Assembly: GCF_001723055.1 (NCBI RefSeq)
Contig: NZ_MDCR01000076.1
Span: 1 to 64,000, forward strand
DNA from: Streptomyces niveus
GTDB lineage: Bacteria; Actinomycetota; Actinomycetes; Streptomycetales; Streptomycetaceae
Direction of reading: 5' to 3'
DNA length: 64,000 nucleotides
Shown piece by piece: positions 9,982-19,100 of the stretch. A program made the translations under genes and the position numbers. How positions within the stretch are numbered: the stretch's first letter is position 1; every line of letters starts with the position of its first letter. The notes beneath the pieces were generated by a model. That model made no database searches and had not been told where the DNA came from. It saw nothing but the letters and a program-made list of their open reading frames with translations.

Positions 9982-10025
9982 GTACGAACTCCTTGTCGGT
10001 GGGGGGCGGCACGGCCGTGACCGGC

Positions 10026-11117
10026 TCAGACCAGGGCACGTCCATGGGCGCCGAAACGCCGTCCGGACGAACTCCGCAGGTCCGCGCTCACGTTGATCCG
10101 TCGCAGCCAGCGGTCGGTCCCGTCGTAACGGGCCTGGAAGGGACGACGACCGTGCACCGCGCGCTTGTTGTCGATGATCAGCAGCTCACCGGTGGTCAGC
10201 GCGACGTCCTTCATGCACGCCGTGAACGCCTCGATGGTCGCCTCCAGGGCCTGCTCCGCGGCGGGGTCGTCCAGGCCATGTTGCATGAAGGCCGGGTCGA
10301 TACGCACGTAAGGCGAGTCAGGGTCGCCACTGAGGATCGAGATCCGCTCCGGAGTCTGGTTCATCCGCTGGATCCGCGCGAACGCGTCCGCCTGCCGGCT
10401 GTTCGCGTCGAAACCGGTGGTCTCCGAGTTGAACGCCGCGGTGTGCGACTCGTCGGGCAGGATCACGAAGCGCTCCTCGAAGAGCACCTCCCGCTGCTCA
10501 TCGGGCACCTTCAGATCCACCACCGGCGCGAACATCGTCGGCACCGCGTCAGGGTTGCGCAGACACAGCAGCATGACCCAGTCCGCCCGGTGCGGGTGGA
10601 ACGCGTCCTCGTTGTGCCACTCCAGCAGTGACGCGGAGCTGGAGCCGAGCTGCTGCTCCTCGTGCCCCGCGATGGGGAAGACGTCGAGCACCAACTTGCC
10701 GCGCTGCTGCGACAGATAGGAGAACGGGTCTCCCAGCAGTGAGCCGATCAGCAGCAGCACAGCCGTCGCGGTGGTCACCTCGGCACCGCCGGGCACCGCC
10801 GTGTAATCGCTCGGCGTGGCTCCCACAGCCGTCTCGTCCACCGGCAGATTCGTCAGCACCAGACCGCCGTGCGGTCGCCCGGTGAGCCGGAACTCGGTCA
10901 GCACAGCCCGGAGCCGCTCGGGCAGCCGGTGCGCGTACACCGCCAGCTCGCCCAGCAACTCCTCGAAGGTCTCCGGCCGCTCCACCGCGTGTTCCTTGAC
11001 GAAGGTCTCCGCCAAGGCGCGCAGCTCGATGTGCTCCGCCGTGCTCAGCCGCAGATAGGGCATGCCGTTCTGGTCGCTCAACGCTGCCTCGGCCATCCGA
11101 GCCTGGGTACCGCCCAC
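10026..11117 (-). CDS. Fe(II)/2-oxoglutarate amino-acid beta-hydroxylase, AsnO/VioC-like
   Basis: A 363-residue member of the clavaminate-synthase-like oxygenases. The iron triad is visible as WHNED (His about 168, Glu about 170) and RAVHGRRPF (His about 322), and the basic DRWLRR segment would bind 2-oxoglutarate. Characterised relatives hydroxylate the beta carbon of free amino acids: AsnO on asparagine, VioC on arginine, MppO on enduracididine. I chose the GTG at 11117 because GGGGAGG lies 5 nt upstream of it; a longer open frame reaches 11201 without a comparable site. The downstream NRPS at 16123 has an adenylation pocket reading as Asn, which makes a beta-hydroxyasparagine precursor the first hypothesis. 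An arginine-type substrate is the alternative. Confidence 0.88.
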   Translation of the reverse strand: MGGTQARMAEAALSDQNGMPYLRLSTAEHIELRALAETFVKEHAVERPETFEELLGELAVYAHRLPERLRAVLTEFRLTGRPHGGLVLTNLPVDETAVGATPSDYTAVPGGAEVTTATAVLLLIGSLLGDPFSYLSQQRGKLVLDVFPIAGHEEQQLGSSSASLLEWHNEDAFHPHRADWVMLLCLRNPDAVPTMFAPVVDLKVPDEQREVLFEERFVILPDESHTAAFNSETTGFDANSRQADAFARIQRMNQTPERISILSGDPDSPYVRIDPAFMQHGLDDPAAEQALEATIEAFTACMKDVALTTGELLIIDNKRAVHGRRPFQARYDGTDRWLRRINVSADLRSSSGRRFGAHGRALV

Positions 11118-11286
11118 GTCATCCTCCCCGCCCCGGTCCCGCAATCTCTTGGGTTGCCGGACAATGTTGATTCCGAGCATGTGCGAGGCGGTGGCGGACA
11201 CACAGTCAGGAGGATTCCCGATGGCTGCCGCGGGCCGCGCCCTGTCACCATCACCGCGTCAACCGGGTGTGTGCGAGGGGTGAGCT
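11118..11286. promoter_or_regulatory. Divergent promoter region, hydroxylase versus adenylation gene
   Basis: This 169-bp stretch separates the minus-strand hydroxylase unit from the plus-strand adenylation gene, so it must hold two divergent promoters. I see no confident -35/-10 pair. The less GC-rich part around 11150-11185 (CTCTTGGG, ACAATGTTGATT) is the likeliest core. The right part carries a strong ribosome binding site, CAGGAGGA, at about 11207-11215 that serves a possible small leader ORF rather than the adenylation gene. Confidence 0.4.
11221..11283 (+). CDS. Possible 20-residue upstream leader peptide
   Basis: An ATG at 11221 stands a good distance after an ideal CAGGAGGA ribosome binding site. 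It opens a 20-codon frame rich in Ala, Pro, Ser and Arg (it ends PGVCEG) that stops at 11283, only 3 nt before the GTG of the adenylation enzyme. The adenylation gene's own GAGGGG site lies inside the end of this ORF, so translation of the two would be coupled. No homology is claimed; it could be a chance ORF. Confidence 0.35.
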   Translation: MAAAGRALSPSPRQPGVCEG

Positions 11287-12834
11287 GTGTACGACCACGA
11301 GGGCGGCTGGAACGACACGGTCCGGGAGTACGGCGAGGTGGCCGACCTGTGTGTGCACCAGGTCTTCGAGCGCTGGGCCAAGGAACGCCCCATGCTCGCC
11401 GCCTCCCGCTTCGAGGGCCGGCAGCTGAGCTACGCCGAACTGAACGCGCGGGCCAACCAGTTGGCGCGCCATCTGAACCGGCTGGGCGTCGGGCGGGAGA
11501 GCGTGGTCGGCGTGCTGCTGGACCGCGGACTCGACCTGCCCGTGGCCCTGCTCGGCATCCTCAAGGCGGGCGCGGGCTATCTGCCGATGGACGTCCTGCA
11601 TCCGAGGAGCCGACTGGAGTATCTGGTACGCGACGCCGCCTGCGAGGTGGTGGTCACGGCGGGGGACGCGTACGACAGGCTTCCCGACGACGTGCTGCCC
11701 GTCCGGCTGGACGACGCCTCCGTAGCCGCCGCGCTGGTGGCGCAGCCGGAGGACGATCCGGGCTTTCCCGTCCACCCGGACAACCTGGCCTACCTGCTGT
11801 ACACCTCCGGCACGACGGGACTGCCCAAGGGCACGCTGGTGCAGCACCGTTCGGTGGTCAACCTCGCCGAGTACTGCCGCCGGGAGTACCGGCTTGAGCC
11901 CCCGGACCGCATCCTGCAGTTCGCCAACCCGAGCTTCGACGTGAGCGTCTTCGACTTCTTCGCCGCCTGGTGCAACGGGGTGACGCTCGTTCAGGGATCG
12001 CGGCTGACACTGCTCGACCCCCGGGCGCTCACCGCGCTGATCCGGGACGAGAAGGTCACCGTCATGGACATCCCGCCGGCCGTGGCCCGGCTGCTGGATC
12101 CGGCGGGGCTGCCGGACCTGCGGGCCGCGCACATCGGGGGAGAGGCCCTCGCGGGGGAGCTGGCCGACCGGTTCCAGGCGCCGCACCGGAAGGTCCGTAA
12201 CACCTACGGCCCCACCGAGGTCACCGTGACCTCCACCGAGTACCTGTGCCCGCCGGGGATGGGGGACGCGCTGCCGCCGATCGGCCGGCCGATCGAGAAC
12301 CTGACGGCCCATGTGGTGGACGAGCGGGGGAACCCGGTCCTGGTGGGCGAGCCCGGCGAGCTGCTGATGGGCGGGGTGGGCGTGGCCCGTGGCTACCACG
12401 GGCGGCCCGCGCTGACCGCGGAGAGGTTCGTCCCCGACCCCTACGGGCCGCCCGGCGCGCGGCTCTACCACACGGGTGATCTGGTACGGCGGCGCCCGGA
12501 CGGGCATCTGGAGTTCCTGGACCGGGTCGACACCCAGCTGAAGGTCAACGGCCACCGGGTCGAGCCGGGGGAGATCGAGGCCGTGCTCCGCCGCCACCCC
12601 GCCGTCCGCGAGGCCGTCGTCGATCTGGTCGGGAGCGGGGAGGACCCCACGCTGGTCGCTTTCCTGGTCGTGGACGGCGATTCCCCTACCACGGAGGAGG
12701 TAAGGGCCCATGCCCGCCCGCATCTGCCGACGTACATGATCCCGGCCCGTACCGTGGCGGTGGAGGAGCTTCCTCTCACCGCCAACGGCAAGGTGGACCG
12801 GCGCAAGCTGCGGGACCTCGTCAGCCCTGCGTGA
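11287..12834 (+). CDS. Free-standing NRPS adenylation enzyme
   Basis: A 515-residue adenylation protein that activates an amino acid as its AMP ester and loads it onto a partner carrier. It runs from SYAELNARANQLA through YTSGTTGLPKG, NTYGPTE, YHTGDLV and the VNGHRVEPGE hinge to the terminal lysine motif LTANGKVDRRKL, then ends without a carrier domain. The GTG start follows GAGGGG. Pocket reading is D-V-F-D-H-G-T-V-T-K, related to the D-V-F-D start of the first module but not one I can assign. The best partner in the window is the C-T protein at 6619-8244. Its last 14 bp overlap the convergent sulfotransferase-like gene. Confidence 0.93.
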   Translation: MYDHEGGWNDTVREYGEVADLCVHQVFERWAKERPMLAASRFEGRQLSYAELNARANQLARHLNRLGVGRESVVGVLLDRGLDLPVALLGILKAGAGYLPMDVLHPRSRLEYLVRDAACEVVVTAGDAYDRLPDDVLPVRLDDASVAAALVAQPEDDPGFPVHPDNLAYLLYTSGTTGLPKGTLVQHRSVVNLAEYCRREYRLEPPDRILQFANPSFDVSVFDFFAAWCNGVTLVQGSRLTLLDPRALTALIRDEKVTVMDIPPAVARLLDPAGLPDLRAAHIGGEALAGELADRFQAPHRKVRNTYGPTEVTVTSTEYLCPPGMGDALPPIGRPIENLTAHVVDERGNPVLVGEPGELLMGGVGVARGYHGRPALTAERFVPDPYGPPGARLYHTGDLVRRRPDGHLEFLDRVDTQLKVNGHRVEPGEIEAVLRRHPAVREAVVDLVGSGEDPTLVAFLVVDGDSPTTEEVRAHARPHLPTYMIPARTVAVEELPLTANGKVDRRKLRDLVSPA

Positions 12835-13579
12835 CGGTGAGCCGCTTGGCGTACAGGCTCTGGTAGTACGGCTCGTGGTGGGCCGCGAACTCCGCCAGCG
12901 TGGCGTTGTTCTCGACGGTGACCTCGTATGTGGCGGCGGCCTTGGTGAAGCCGCTGCTACGGCTGACGTCGGTGTGCCAGCGGTCCGAGCGGGCCCATTC
13001 CTCACGCTTGCCCGGCTGCCAGCTCAGTGCCTCCGTACGGTGCTCCAGACCCATCTCGGCCCAGTAGGCGGCCATGATCTCGGCCGGGTGGTTGACGAGG
13101 TCGTCGGAGTCCAGGACGACCGGTCGCTGCCCTGTCGCCACGGCCGTGTCGTACAGCTCGTGCATGTACTCCAGGCCGATGTGCTCGCGGGACATGTCCG
13201 GCTTCAGCGCGTAGAAGGAGGCGGCGACCTCCGCCGGGCGGCGGATCAGGAAGGTGTGCCGGACCTCGCGCAGGAAGTCCTTGTCCGCCTCGACCTCGGG
13301 GTAGCGGTAGTCCGTCGTCTCTTTAAGGAACACCCGCTGCCGGCCGGGGAGTTCGCGGATGGCGGCGATCAGTGCCTTCGTCGAGCGCACGGTCTCACCG
13401 CCCACCGTCGTCTCGCCGAAGTCCCTGAGATTGCAGAACGGCTCGTGGAGCCCCGTCAGATCCCCGCGCTCCACCGCCGACCGGAAGAACGCGGTCGACC
13501 GGGACCGGGGCGCGCTCCACAGGGCGATCACTCGGGGACCGGCACCGCCGTTGCTGCCGTCGCTGTCGACTTCGCTCAC
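12821..13579 (-). CDS. Sulfotransferase-like P-loop protein
   Basis: A 252-residue soluble protein opening with VIALWSAPRSRSTAF, the phosphosulfate-binding loop of PAPS-dependent sulfotransferases. It later carries FLIRRPAEVAASF, which fits the Arg-x7-Ser 3'-phosphate-binding element. The GTG start at 13579 follows AAGGAG. It lies downstream of the M28 peptidase gene on the same strand and overlaps the adenylation gene tail to tail. Sulfation of the peptide product or of an early intermediate is the obvious proposal. Many actinobacterial members of this family remain uncharacterised, so actual sulfotransfer is not certain. Confidence 0.8.
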   Translation of the reverse strand: MSEVDSDGSNGGAGPRVIALWSAPRSRSTAFFRSAVERGDLTGLHEPFCNLRDFGETTVGGETVRSTKALIAAIRELPGRQRVFLKETTDYRYPEVEADKDFLREVRHTFLIRRPAEVAASFYALKPDMSREHIGLEYMHELYDTAVATGQRPVVLDSDDLVNHPAEIMAAYWAEMGLEHRTEALSWQPGKREEWARSDRWHTDVSRSSGFTKAAATYEVTVENNATLAEFAAHHEPYYQSLYAKRLTVTQG

Positions 13580-13677
13580 GTCGCGTCTCCTTCGTACCTA
13601 GGCTCGTGGTTCGGTGATTCGGCGGTTCAGTTGTGCACCGGTTGGGTGGTTCAGCGTTCCGGTTGTTCGTCGTTGCG

Positions 13678-15984
13678 TCAGACCTCGACACCGCGCATAC
13701 CGGCGGCGTGCCCGAATCCCGAAGGCGTCCACACCAGGTCCTTCGGACGGGGGGCGACGAACGCGTCGGCGGGGGCGTCGGCGGCGTACGCGAACACCCG
13801 CAGCGGCAGCTTCTCCGTACCCCGGATCCGCAGCACCACCTCGAACGCGCCGTCCGAGGGCGCGACCAGATGGCAGCCCCACGTCCAGCGCGACTCGCCG
13901 GGGCGATTCGAACGGCCGGGCACCTTCTCGCCGTTGACCGTGACGTCGAGCAACTTCGCGGCGCCGGGGGCGGCGTACAGCGACATCCCGGTGGCCGCGG
14001 GGCCCTCGGAGCTCAGCCGCAGACGGACCTCGCGCACCCCACCGCTGTTCGCGCCGTCCTCGACGCCCACCACCGGTACGGGCGTCTTCCCGGCCCGCGC
14101 AGGACCCTTCCGGTAGCCGCCGGGCTGCGCGAGCGCGGGCACCTTGCCCGCCACCTCGGTCCGTTCACCGCGCACATGGCGCCCGACCCAGTCGTTGTCG
14201 GAGCCCGCCCCCGCGTACCAGCTGTTCTCGCCGGTGTCCGCGTCGTGCACGTACATCAGGTCCGCCTGCGCGGGGTGCCGCTCGTCCACACCGTCCACGG
14301 CCGCGCCGCCGCCCATCAGAAGGCAGCCGAGCAGCGCGCTCGTCACCAGCGCCACCGGCACCGAACGGCGCACCGGCAGGGGCAGCAGCCCCGGCAGCGC
14401 CGGCAGCAGCATCAGGGCGACGAACACCAGCACCGCACCGGAGAAGGCGAGTCCGGCCGTCGGGAACAGCACGGCCAGCAGCGGCGTGAACAGCACCACG
14501 CCCGGTACCGCCCCCGCGGCCAGCGCCCACGGCAGCCCGACGGAACCCTCCGCCAGCCGGACCGCGCAGGCCAGCCCCGCCGCCCCGAAGAGGGTGGGCC
14601 ACAGGAACAGATAGCCGGCGCCCGGCACGAAGACGGCCGTCAGCAAGGTCAGCGCCGCCGACCAGCACAGCACCGCGGCGGCGATCGTCATGGCGTCCCG
14701 GCCGCGCCGCATCCACACCAGCCAGGACACACAGACGACCGCGGTCAGCACCAGCAGCCCGGCGACGGCCGGGCCAGGCCGGTAGGGGTCCCCGAAGAGG
14801 AAGTCGGCGTAGTGCGGCCGGATCAGCACCAGCAGCTCCCAGCCGAGGAAGCCCACCACCCCGGAGGCCAGGAGCGGCAGGGGAAGTGTCGCGGCGGCCA
14901 GGGCCAGGCCGCGTATCGCGCCCCGCCGGCGGGCCCACCACACCGCCGCCGCGCTGCCGGCCGCGGCGACGACGGCGAGCGCCGTACCCAGCCACACCGG
15001 GTAACGCGCCAGCAGTCCGAAGAGGGTGAACCAGGTCAGGTCACCGCCGCCGGATACGTCCAGCTCCTGCCCGGCGAGTCGGCGCGTCGCGGCCAGGACC
15101 GTGGAGCCCATGTCCTGAAGGACCTCCGGCCGCTGGTGGGCCAGATCGTCGCGCTCCATGTCGTAGTTGGCGGAGCCGCCGACGACGGCGAAGTTCATGC
15201 CCGTGTAGCCGGAGTCCTCGAAGACCGTGAAGTCGGTGTCGTTGGGCAGCAGCGCGTAGATCTCGTCGGAGACGGAGGTGGCGAACGGCGGCCGGCCGGC
15301 GAGCGCCGGGACATAACCGGCGGTGTCCGCGCCGGACTCGAACATCACCACCCGTCCGTCCGTGCCGCGCGCCTCCAGATTCAGCACGACCGTGTGCCGC
15401 GGATCGGCGGCGTCCTCGGACTCCGTGTAACCCCGGGCGCCCAGCGAGCCGATCTCCTCGCCGTCGGTGAGGAGGAACTCCACGGTGTTGCGCGGCGCCG
15501 GGCCCTGCGTGAGCGCCCGCGCCACCTCCAGCACCGTTGCCACGCCCATCCCGTCGTCCGTCGCGCCCGGACCGGTGAAGACGGAGTCGTAGTGGGCGAC
15601 GACCAGGACCCGGTCCTCGCCGTCGGTGCCGGGGATCGTCGCCCGGATGTTCTCCGCGCTCCCCACCACCGCCGTCTGGTCCGGCTCGGCGGCCGACGCG
15701 GTCGCCGACCGCACCTGTGGTTCGAGCCCGAGGTCACGGAACTTCGCGACGAGATGGTCCCGGACGGCGTCACCGGCCGCCGAGCCGATCGGCCGCGGCT
15801 CGGTGGCGATCTTCTCGATCACCGGCCGGGCCCGCTCGGCGGAGAACTCGCGGGCGGACGCGTCAGCCGCGACCGGGGCCGGACCGCGCAGCGGCAGCAG
15901 CGCGAGCGCGCCCAGGACACCGAGCGCCACGACCAGCAGCAGAGAGCTGAGCCTGGTCGTCTTCGGGATGAGCTTGGTCAGCAA
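13678..15984 (-). CDS. Membrane-anchored M28 family metallopeptidase
   Basis: A 768-residue protein with an N-terminal membrane anchor (about residues 12-32) followed by an extracytoplasmic M28 zinc aminopeptidase domain. That domain shows VVAHYDSV near 127, GATDDGMG near 138 and TDGEEIG near 174. Next come eight or nine hydrophobic helices (about residues 320-610) and a C-terminal beta-rich region of about 150 residues. The architecture resembles Vps70/Pff1-type membrane peptidases. I chose the TTG at 15984 because GAGGAGGG sits just upstream and the signal anchor begins directly after it; the longer open frame upstream has no comparable site. It is divergent from the large NRPS gene (138-bp gap). 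Trimming of the exported product or resistance are possibilities. Confidence 0.85.
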   Translation of the reverse strand: MLTKLIPKTTRLSSLLLVVALGVLGALALLPLRGPAPVAADASAREFSAERARPVIEKIATEPRPIGSAAGDAVRDHLVAKFRDLGLEPQVRSATASAAEPDQTAVVGSAENIRATIPGTDGEDRVLVVAHYDSVFTGPGATDDGMGVATVLEVARALTQGPAPRNTVEFLLTDGEEIGSLGARGYTESEDAADPRHTVVLNLEARGTDGRVVMFESGADTAGYVPALAGRPPFATSVSDEIYALLPNDTDFTVFEDSGYTGMNFAVVGGSANYDMERDDLAHQRPEVLQDMGSTVLAATRRLAGQELDVSGGGDLTWFTLFGLLARYPVWLGTALAVVAAAGSAAAVWWARRRGAIRGLALAAATLPLPLLASGVVGFLGWELLVLIRPHYADFLFGDPYRPGPAVAGLLVLTAVVCVSWLVWMRRGRDAMTIAAAVLCWSAALTLLTAVFVPGAGYLFLWPTLFGAAGLACAVRLAEGSVGLPWALAAGAVPGVVLFTPLLAVLFPTAGLAFSGAVLVFVALMLLPALPGLLPLPVRRSVPVALVTSALLGCLLMGGGAAVDGVDERHPAQADLMYVHDADTGENSWYAGAGSDNDWVGRHVRGERTEVAGKVPALAQPGGYRKGPARAGKTPVPVVGVEDGANSGGVREVRLRLSSEGPAATGMSLYAAPGAAKLLDVTVNGEKVPGRSNRPGESRWTWGCHLVAPSDGAFEVVLRIRGTEKLPLRVFAYAADAPADAFVAPRPKDLVWTPSGFGHAAGMRGVEV

Positions 15985-16122
15985 GGTGCCCTCCTCGGTC
16001 CTGCTGCCATGCTCCTGGCGCGGCCTCCCGCACGGTTGTCGGTCATATCCCCGACTGCCCCCGGCGACCTGCCTTTTCGCACTCTGATACCGGTGAGCCA
16101 CCGAAATGCGGGGAGGGGCTGG

Positions 16123-19100
16123 ATGCGCGAGGATCTGCGACGCAGACTGGCGTCGCTGGAACCTGCCAGGCGCGAACAGCTCCTGCGGGAGCTGCGCGCC
16201 GGCCGGGCCCTGTCCGCCGCCCAGGACGCGATCCCGCCGGCCGGCCGGGACCGCCGGCTGCCGCTGACCTTCGCGCAGTCGCGTATGTGGGTCATGGACA
16301 GGCTGGCACCCGGACTGGCCCTCTACAACACCCCGCTCGCCATGCGGCTGCGCGGCCCGCTGGACCGCGCGGCCCTGTTGTCCGCCCTGGACACCGTCGT
16401 CGCCCGGCACGAGGTGCTGCGCACGCGGTATGTGGGGGAGGACGGCGACGGGGACCCCGAGCAGGTCGTCGACGCGGCGGGACCCGTCGCGCTGGAGACC
16501 CTGGAGCTGGGCGAAGTCCCCCTGGCCGACAGGGGCGAGCGCGCCCTGTCGCTGGCCGCCGAGGTGGCGACCCGGCCGTTCGACCTGGCCGCCGGACCGC
16601 TGCTACGGGTCACCCTCGCCCGGTTCACGGACGACGACCACGTCCTGGTGCTGTCCATGCACCACATCGTCCTCGACTCCTGGTCCGTGCCCGTCCTCAT
16701 GCGTGAACTGGCCGAGTGCTACCAGGCCGTACGCGCCGGACGGCGGCCCGACCTGCCGACGCTGCCGGTGCAGTGCGCCGACTACGCGGTGTGGCAGCGG
16801 GAGCGCTTCGCGGCCGGGGCGGCGCGGGCGGACCTCGCCCACTGGCGCGAGCGCCTGGCCGGGCTGCCGACGCTGGACTTCCCCACCGACCGGCCCCGCC
16901 CTGTCGAACGCGGCTGGCAGGGCGGTCAGGTGGAAGCCCACTGGCCCGAGGAACTACGCCGTGAGCTGGCCGCGCTGGCCGAGCGTGCCGGGACGCGGAT
17001 CCTGCCCGTGATGCTGGCCGGGTTCGCGGCGACGCTCAGCCGCTGGACGGACCAGCACGACATCCCCGTCGGGTCGATCTTCACCGGCCGCAGCAGGCCC
17101 GAGATCGAGTCCCTGATCGGCTACTTCGCCAACACCGTGGTGCTGCGCGCCGACACCTCCGGCGATCCGACCTTCCTGGAACTGCTGGCCCGGACGAACG
17201 AGACGGTGCTCGACGCCCACTCGCACCAGGACCTCCCGTTCGACCAGCTCGTCGAGGCACTGGGCGGGGAACGGGACGCCTCCCGCAACCCGCTGTTCCA
17301 GCACGCGCTCTACCAGGCCGACGCGGACCGCAGCGGATCGCGGCTGGGCGAGGTCCTCGTGGAGGAGCTGCCCGTCGATCTCGGCTCGTCCCGGTTCGAC
17401 CTCGGCGTCGGCTTCGCCGAACATCCGGGCGGCGGCATGCGGCTGACCGCCGAGTACTCCGCCGAGCTGTTCGACGCCCCGCGCATGGTCCGACTGCTCG
17501 ACCACTACCGGCAGTTCCTGACCTCCGCCGTCCGCCGGCCCGACAGCAGGCTGAGCGAGCTGGAGCTGCTGCCCCCGGCCGAGCGGGCGCAACTGGAGCT
17601 GTACAGCGGCGGCCCCCGCCACGACCACGGCGCGCGCACGCTGCTCGATGTCCTGGAGGAGACCGTCGGGGCGACACCGGACGCCCAGGCACTGGTCCAC
17701 CAGGACACCGACCTGACCTTCCGCGAACTGGACGCCCGCGCCAACCGGCTGGCCCACCTGCTGATCGCGCACGGCGCCGGGCCCGGACAGCGGGTCGCGC
17801 TGCTGGCCCACCGTCACGAGCACTTCATGGTCGGCGTCCTCGCGACCATGAAGTCCGGCGCCGCCTACGTACCACTGGACCCCGCGTATCCGGCCGACCG
17901 GATCGCCCGTCTGCTGGCCGACGCCGACCCCGCGCTGGTGCTGACCACCACGGCCGCGGCGCCCCTCGCCCCTCCGGAGGCCGCCGGCGGGCGGATCGTG
18001 CTGGACGCCGAAGAGACCCGCGCCGACCTCGCCACCCGGCCCGCCACCGCGCCGACGGACGCCGACCGCACGGCGCCGCTGCGCCCCGCCCACCCCGCGT
18101 ACGTGCTCTACACCTCCGGTTCGACCGGCACCCCCAAGGGTGTCCTGGTCGAACACCGCGGGCTGCTCAACCTGTTCGAGAACCAGCGGCGTACCGTCCA
18201 CCGCCCCGCCGAGGAGGCGCTCGGGCGCCCGCTGCGCACCTGCCACGTGCTGTCCCTCTCCTTCGACGGCTCCTGGGAAGGGCTGCTGTGGATGTTCGGC
18301 GGACACAGCGTGCACCTCGCGGACGACGAGACCCGGCGCGACCCCACCGCCACCGCGCGGCTGATGATCCGCCACCGCCTCGACGCGATCGTCGCCACGC
18401 CGTCCTTCGCGGAGCAACTCCTCGCCGCCGGACTCCTGGACGACCCGGAACACATCCCCTCGGTCCTCGCCTTCGGCGGCGAGCAGATCAGCCCCGCCAT
18501 GTGGCGGCGGCTGCGGGAGACGGAGGGGCTGAGCGCGTACAACCTGTACGGGCCGACCGAGGGCACCGTACTCGCCACGATGGCCGACTTCGCCCAGTCG
18601 CCGACTCCCACCATCGGTAGCCCCATCGGGAACGTCGCCGCTCATGTCCTGGACGCGGGGCTGCGACAGGTCCCCATCGGCGTGCCCGGTGAACTGTTCC
18701 TCGCCGGCCACTGTGTCGCCGGCGGCTACCTCAACGCCCCGGCCCTGACGGCGGACCGCTTCCTTCCCGACCCCTTCGGCCCGCCCGGCGCCCGCATGTA
18801 CCGCACCGGTGACCGCGCCCGCAGGCGCGAGGACGGGCAACTCGAATTCCTCGGCCGGGCCGACAGTCAGGTGAAGATCCGTGGATTCCGGGTCGAACCG
18901 GGCGAGATCGAGGCCGCGCTGACCGCCCACCCCGAGGTCGCCCTGGCCGCCGTCATCCCCCACACAGGGGAGAACGGCGAACAACTCGTCGCCTACGTCG
19001 TACCGGAGCCCGGCGCCGAGCCGCCGGGAGCCCCCGCCCTGCGCGCCCATCTGATGGGAACGCTGCCCTCCCACATGGTGCCCGCCGCCGTCGTACCGGT

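Noticed and set aside
13633..16122. 2.5-kb upstream extension of the large NRPS frame
   Set aside because: It runs antisense to the M28 peptidase and gives no domain; the ribosome binding site GGGGAGGGG points to ATG 16123.
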